From Butyrivibrio sp. (lineage in GTDB: Bacteria > Bacillota > Clostridia > Lachnospirales > Lachnospiraceae), in NCBI GenBank assembly GCA_024680925.1, contig JAILBM010000350.1, positions 1-40,686 of the forward strand: DNA of 40,686 nucleotides, given 5' to 3'. Both the position numbers and the translations under genes were made by a program. Below the pieces are notes generated by a model. That model made no database searches, had not been told where the DNA came from, and saw nothing but the letters and a program-made list of their open reading frames with translations. Position 1 is the first letter of the stretch. Each line of letters starts with the position of its first letter. Below are positions 37,328 to 40,686 of the stretch, piece by piece.

Positions 37328-38314
37328 ATGAATATTCGTATCGGTATAGTTGGCTACGGCAACCTTGCCCGTGGTGTAGAAAGTGCTATCAGACAGAACA
37401 GTGATCTCGAGCTTGTGGCAGTATTTACAAGAAGAGATCCTTCCAGTGTACAGATCAGAACAGAAAATGTTCCTGTGCTTAACGTAAATGAACTTCCTGA
37501 CTGGAAGGATAAAATTGATGTTTTGGTATTAGGCGGAGGAAGTGCTACAGATCTTCCTAAGCAGACACCGGAATTTGCTTCAATGTTTAATGTAGTAGAC
37601 AGTTTTGATACCCATGCTCGTATTCCTGAGCATTTTGCAAATGTTGATGCTGCCTGCAGGAAATCCGGCAAAGTCGGTATCATATCAGTAGGCTGGGATC
37701 CTGGTATGTTCTCACTTCTTCGTATGGTTTCAGATTCAGTTCTTCCTGAAGGCAAGCATTACACATTCTGGGGTCGTGGTGTAAGCCAGGGACACTCAGA
37801 TGCCATCCGCAGAATACCCGGTGTTGTTGATGCAAGACAGTATACAGTTCCTGTAGATGAAACAGTAGCAAAAATAAGAAACGGTGAAACACCGGAGCTT
37901 ACAGCCAGACAGATGCACACAAGAGAATGCTTCGTTGTTGCAGAGGAAGGTGCTGATAAGGCTGAAATAGAGCGTCAGATCAAAACAATGCCTAACTACT
38001 TTGCAGATTATGATACAACCGTTCATTTCATTTCCAAAGAGGAGCTTGATGCTAACCACAAAGGACTTCCTCACGGTGGATTTATTTTAAGAAGCGGTGT
38101 TACAGGTTGGGAAAAAGAAAATAAGCATATCATTGAATATAGCTTAAAGCTTGATTCTAATCCTGAGTTTACAGGAAGCGTACTTGCAGCTTATGCAAGA
38201 GCAGCTTTCAGGCTCAATCAGGAAGGTCAGTGTGGCTGCAAGACCATCTTTGATATTGCACCTGCATATCTTTCAAATAAGAGCGGTGAAGAGCTTAGAC
38301 ATACTTTACTGTAA
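37328..38314 (+). CDS. ddh: meso-Diaminopimelate dehydrogenase
   Basis: IGIVGYGNLARGVESAI, VSVGWDPGMFSLLRM, FWGRGVSQGHSDAIRRIPGV. Confidence 0.95.
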   Translation: MNIRIGIVGYGNLARGVESAIRQNSDLELVAVFTRRDPSSVQIRTENVPVLNVNELPDWKDKIDVLVLGGGSATDLPKQTPEFASMFNVVDSFDTHARIPEHFANVDAACRKSGKVGIISVGWDPGMFSLLRMVSDSVLPEGKHYTFWGRGVSQGHSDAIRRIPGVVDARQYTVPVDETVAKIRNGETPELTARQMHTRECFVVAEEGADKAEIERQIKTMPNYFADYDTTVHFISKEELDANHKGLPHGGFILRSGVTGWEKENKHIIEYSLKLDSNPEFTGSVLAAYARAAFRLNQEGQCGCKTIFDIAPAYLSNKSGEELRHTLL

Positions 38315-38384
38315 TTCCTGCTTTTCTGATTTTGTGAATCTTACTTACACAGGATTTGCAAAGCAAATAACTATAGCATACAAT

Positions 38385-38410
38385 AGCCTTGTAGATTTTT
38401 CTGCAAGGCT
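38385..38410 (+). terminator. Short terminator hairpin between ddh and the hicB-like gene
   Basis: AGCCTTGTAG..CTGCAAGGCT followed by AATAATTTTTT. Confidence 0.75.
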
Positions 38411-38433
38411 AATAATTTTTTAGGAGAATAATT

Positions 38434-38712
38434 ATGACATTGGTATTTCCAGCAGTTTTTAAAGAGCATGACAACGGCTCTTATGATTGTTATTTCCCGG
38501 ATCTTGAATGCTGTACAGCTGAAGGTGATTCCTTTGATGATACAGTCCGTAACGCAATTGATGCAGCCTATAACTGGATCATGGTTGAGCTTGAAGAAGA
38601 CGAACCTGATCTTCCTACTGTATCAAGTATAGAAGATATTCACTTAAATGAAGGTGAAAGTATACACAACATAAGTGTTCATATACGCTTAAACGAAGGC
38701 TGGGATGAATAA
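38434..38712 (+). CDS. HicB-like antitoxin-family protein (solitary)
   Basis: FPAVFKEHDNGSYDCYFPDLECCTAEGDSFDDTVRNAIDAAYNWI matches the HicB fold pattern. AGGAGA upstream. Confidence 0.8.
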   Translation: MTLVFPAVFKEHDNGSYDCYFPDLECCTAEGDSFDDTVRNAIDAAYNWIMVELEEDEPDLPTVSSIEDIHLNEGESIHNISVHIRLNEGWDE

Positions 38713-38733
38713 GCTAAACAGAGCATGAACCAA

Positions 38734-38804
38734 ATGAGCCAGGGGACGTGTTACATAGCTCAAAATTACATTTTGAGCTATGTAACACGTCCCCCCTGGC
38801 TCAT
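38734..38804. repeat. Very long near-perfect hairpin (about 32 bp stem), REP/MITE-like and/or bidirectional terminator
   Basis: ATGAGCCAGGGGACGTGTTACATAGCTCAAAAT-TAC-ATTTTGAGCTATGTAACACGTCCCCCCTGGCTCAT; only a 2-nt C bulge. Confidence 0.9.
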
Positions 38805-38822
38805 ATTTTAATTATTTAATCA

Positions 38823-40686
38823 TCAGATCTTTGCTATATCTACCAGTTCAAGGCCTTCAACTGTACAAGCATTTTCAAGTGATGATACAAGAGCCTTGGC
38901 TGTATCAAGGGCTGTTATAACATTAACACCTGTCTCGATGGATGTACGTCTGATAAGGAATCCGTCACGAGTCTTATCTCTTCCCTGAGTAGGAGTATCA
39001 ATTACCAGGTCAATCTTATGACCAAGGATAAGATCCATAACAGTAGGTGATTCCTGATTTATCTTGTTTACCTTACGAGCCTTTACACCGTTCTCGTTAA
39101 GAGTATCTGCCGTTGAACGTGTAGCATAGATAATATATCCAAGCTTCTCATATCTGCGGGCAATATCTATTATCTCACCCTTATCGGCATCCTTTACAGT
39201 GATGATCATCTGCTTATATTTAGGAAGATCCATTCCTGCTCCAAGGAATGCCTTGTAAAGAGCTTCATTAAAGTTCTTGCTGATACCAAGACACTCACCT
39301 GTAGACTTCATTTCAGGTCCAAGGCTGATCTCTGCTCCTCTGATCTTTTCAAAGGAGAATACAGGCATCTTAATAGCCACATAATCAGCTTCAGGCTGAA
39401 GTCCCGGCTTGTATCCAAGGTCAACAAGCTTATGTCCCATCATAACTTTTGCAGCAAGGTCAACGATTGGAATACCTGTCACCTTACTGATATATGGTAC
39501 TGTACGAGAAGAACGTGGGTTGGCCTCGATGATGTAAACCTCTTCTCCTACTGCGATAAACTGAACATTTATAAGACCAATTATATGAAGGGCTTTTGCA
39601 AGTCTTTCTGTATAATCTGCAATCTTCCTCTTAACATTATCACTAAGTGACTGTGCAGGATATACGGAGATTGAGTCACCTGAGTGTACACCGGATCTCT
39701 CAATATGTTCCATGATACCGGGGATTACAATGTTGTCACCATCGCATACGGCATCAACTTCAGTCTCAATACCCTGGAGATATTTATCTACAAGGATAGG
39801 GTGATCTTGAGAGTATCTGTTAATGATATTCATGAACTCTTCTATCTCGCTGTCTGAAAGAGCAATCTGCATGCCCTGTCCTCCAAGTACATAGGAAGGA
39901 CGAACAAGTACAGGGTAGCCAAGTCTGTTGGCAACCTCTTTGGCTTCCTGGGCTGTATATACAGTAGCACCTGCAGCTCTTGCAATGCCTGTCTTTTCAA
40001 GGATCTCATCAAAGAGCTCTCTATCCTCAGATGCATCAACATCCTTGGCATCTGTTCCGTAGATTGGAACTCCCATCTTCATAAGGTCCTGAGTGAGCTT
40101 GATTGCTGTCTGACCACCAAACTGAACTACAGCTCCGTCCGGCTTTTCAAGTCTTACGATATTCTCAACATCCTCTGCTGTAAGTGGCTCAAAATAAAGC
40201 TTGTCAGCTATATCAAAGTCGGTACTTACTGTTTCAGGGTTGTTATTTATAATGATTGTTTCATAACCGGCCTTTTTAAATGCCCATGTAGCATGAACTG
40301 AGCAATAATCGAACTCAATACCCTGTCCGATTCTGATAGGTCCTGAACCAAGAACAAGAATCTTTTTCTTGCCGGATTTGCCTGTTGCCTCATCTCCTGC
40401 TTCATTTTCAGAGTCAGGTCCGTTATATACGGAATAGTAATAAGGTGTCTCAGCAGCAAACTCTGCAGCACAGGTATCAACTATTTTATAGGTGGCAAAA
40501 ATGTTATTGTCTTCGCGGAGCTTTTTGATATCCTCAACTGTCTTGCCTGTAAGTCTTGCAATTACATTATCAGGATACTCAAGACGCTTAGCTTCCATGA
40601 GTGTATCAGCTGTAAGTGGCTCATTTTTAAGCTTTGTCTCCATCTCAACAAGAACAGCGAGCTTATCAATAAACCAGTGGTCTATC
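38823..40686 (-). CDS. carB: Carbamoyl-phosphate synthase large subunit, 5'-truncated by the window edge
   Basis: VLGSGPIRIGQGIEFDYCSVHATWAFKKAGYETIIINNNPETVSTDFD. The frame stays open upstream of the ORF-track Met (IDHWFIDKLAVLVEMETK), so the Met at 40643 is internal. Confidence 0.96.
   Translation of the reverse strand, partial: IDHWFIDKLAVLVEMETKLKNEPLTADTLMEAKRLEYPDNVIARLTGKTVEDIKKLREDNNIFATYKIVDTCAAEFAAETPYYYSVYNGPDSENEAGDEATGKSGKKKILVLGSGPIRIGQGIEFDYCSVHATWAFKKAGYETIIINNNPETVSTDFDIADKLYFEPLTAEDVENIVRLEKPDGAVVQFGGQTAIKLTQDLMKMGVPIYGTDAKDVDASEDRELFDEILEKTGIARAAGATVYTAQEAKEVANRLGYPVLVRPSYVLGGQGMQIALSDSEIEEFMNIINRYSQDHPILVDKYLQGIETEVDAVCDGDNIVIPGIMEHIERSGVHSGDSISVYPAQSLSDNVKRKIADYTERLAKALHIIGLINVQFIAVGEEVYIIEANPRSSRTVPYISKVTGIPIVDLAAKVMMGHKLVDLGYKPGLQPEADYVAIKMPVFSFEKIRGAEISLGPEMKSTGECLGISKNFNEALYKAFLGAGMDLPKYKQMIITVKDADKGEIIDIARRYEKLGYIIYATRSTADTLNENGVKARKVNKINQESPTVMDLILGHKIDLVIDTPTQGRDKTRDGFLIRRTSIETGVNVITALDTAKALVSSLENACTVEGLELVDIAKI

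Noticed and set aside
38315-38433. HicA toxin gene upstream of hicB
   Set aside because: No ORF of suitable length; the interval is a terminator hairpin plus RBS.
40051-40643. carB start at 40643 as in the ORF track
   Set aside because: The reading frame continues to the window edge with conserved CarB-like residues (IDHWFIDKLAVLVE), so the true start lies outside the window.

Overview
This is a 40.7 kb window of a low-GC Firmicutes chromosome. It looks like Lachnospiraceae, possibly Butyrivibrio or Pseudobutyrivibrio (inferred from protein content only). Most of it is core chromosome on the minus strand: polC, ispG, rseP-like M50 protease, dxr, cdsA, uppS, frr, pyrH, a bactofilin, a polysaccharide deacetylase, a metallophosphoesterase, truA, an AI-2E family permease, and a 5'-truncated carB. 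A signalling block of about 9 kb holds a GGDEF-EAL-(PAS)-GGDEF protein, a LytTR response regulator, a REC-GGDEF response regulator and a 7TM hybrid histidine kinase with HPt, with one uncharacterised divergent ORF inside it. On the plus strand are class III fbp, a MATE transporter, DAP dehydrogenase and a solitary HicB-like protein. There are two large wall/surface proteins and one small secreted protein. I see no phage, IS transposase, CRISPR-Cas, rRNA or tRNA. The least explained signals are noncoding: (1) a ~75-bp tandem array at the left edge with strictly spaced ACTGTAA/TTACAGT inverted motifs; (2) a compact triple-hairpin element at about 15.9-16.04 kb that overlaps an unannotated 54-aa open frame; (3) very long perfect hairpins at 18.2 kb and 38.75 kb; (4) an apparently leaderless orphan ORF at 24066. 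I cannot claim a clearly new multi-gene system. The array and the triple-hairpin element are the best candidates for undescribed biology.
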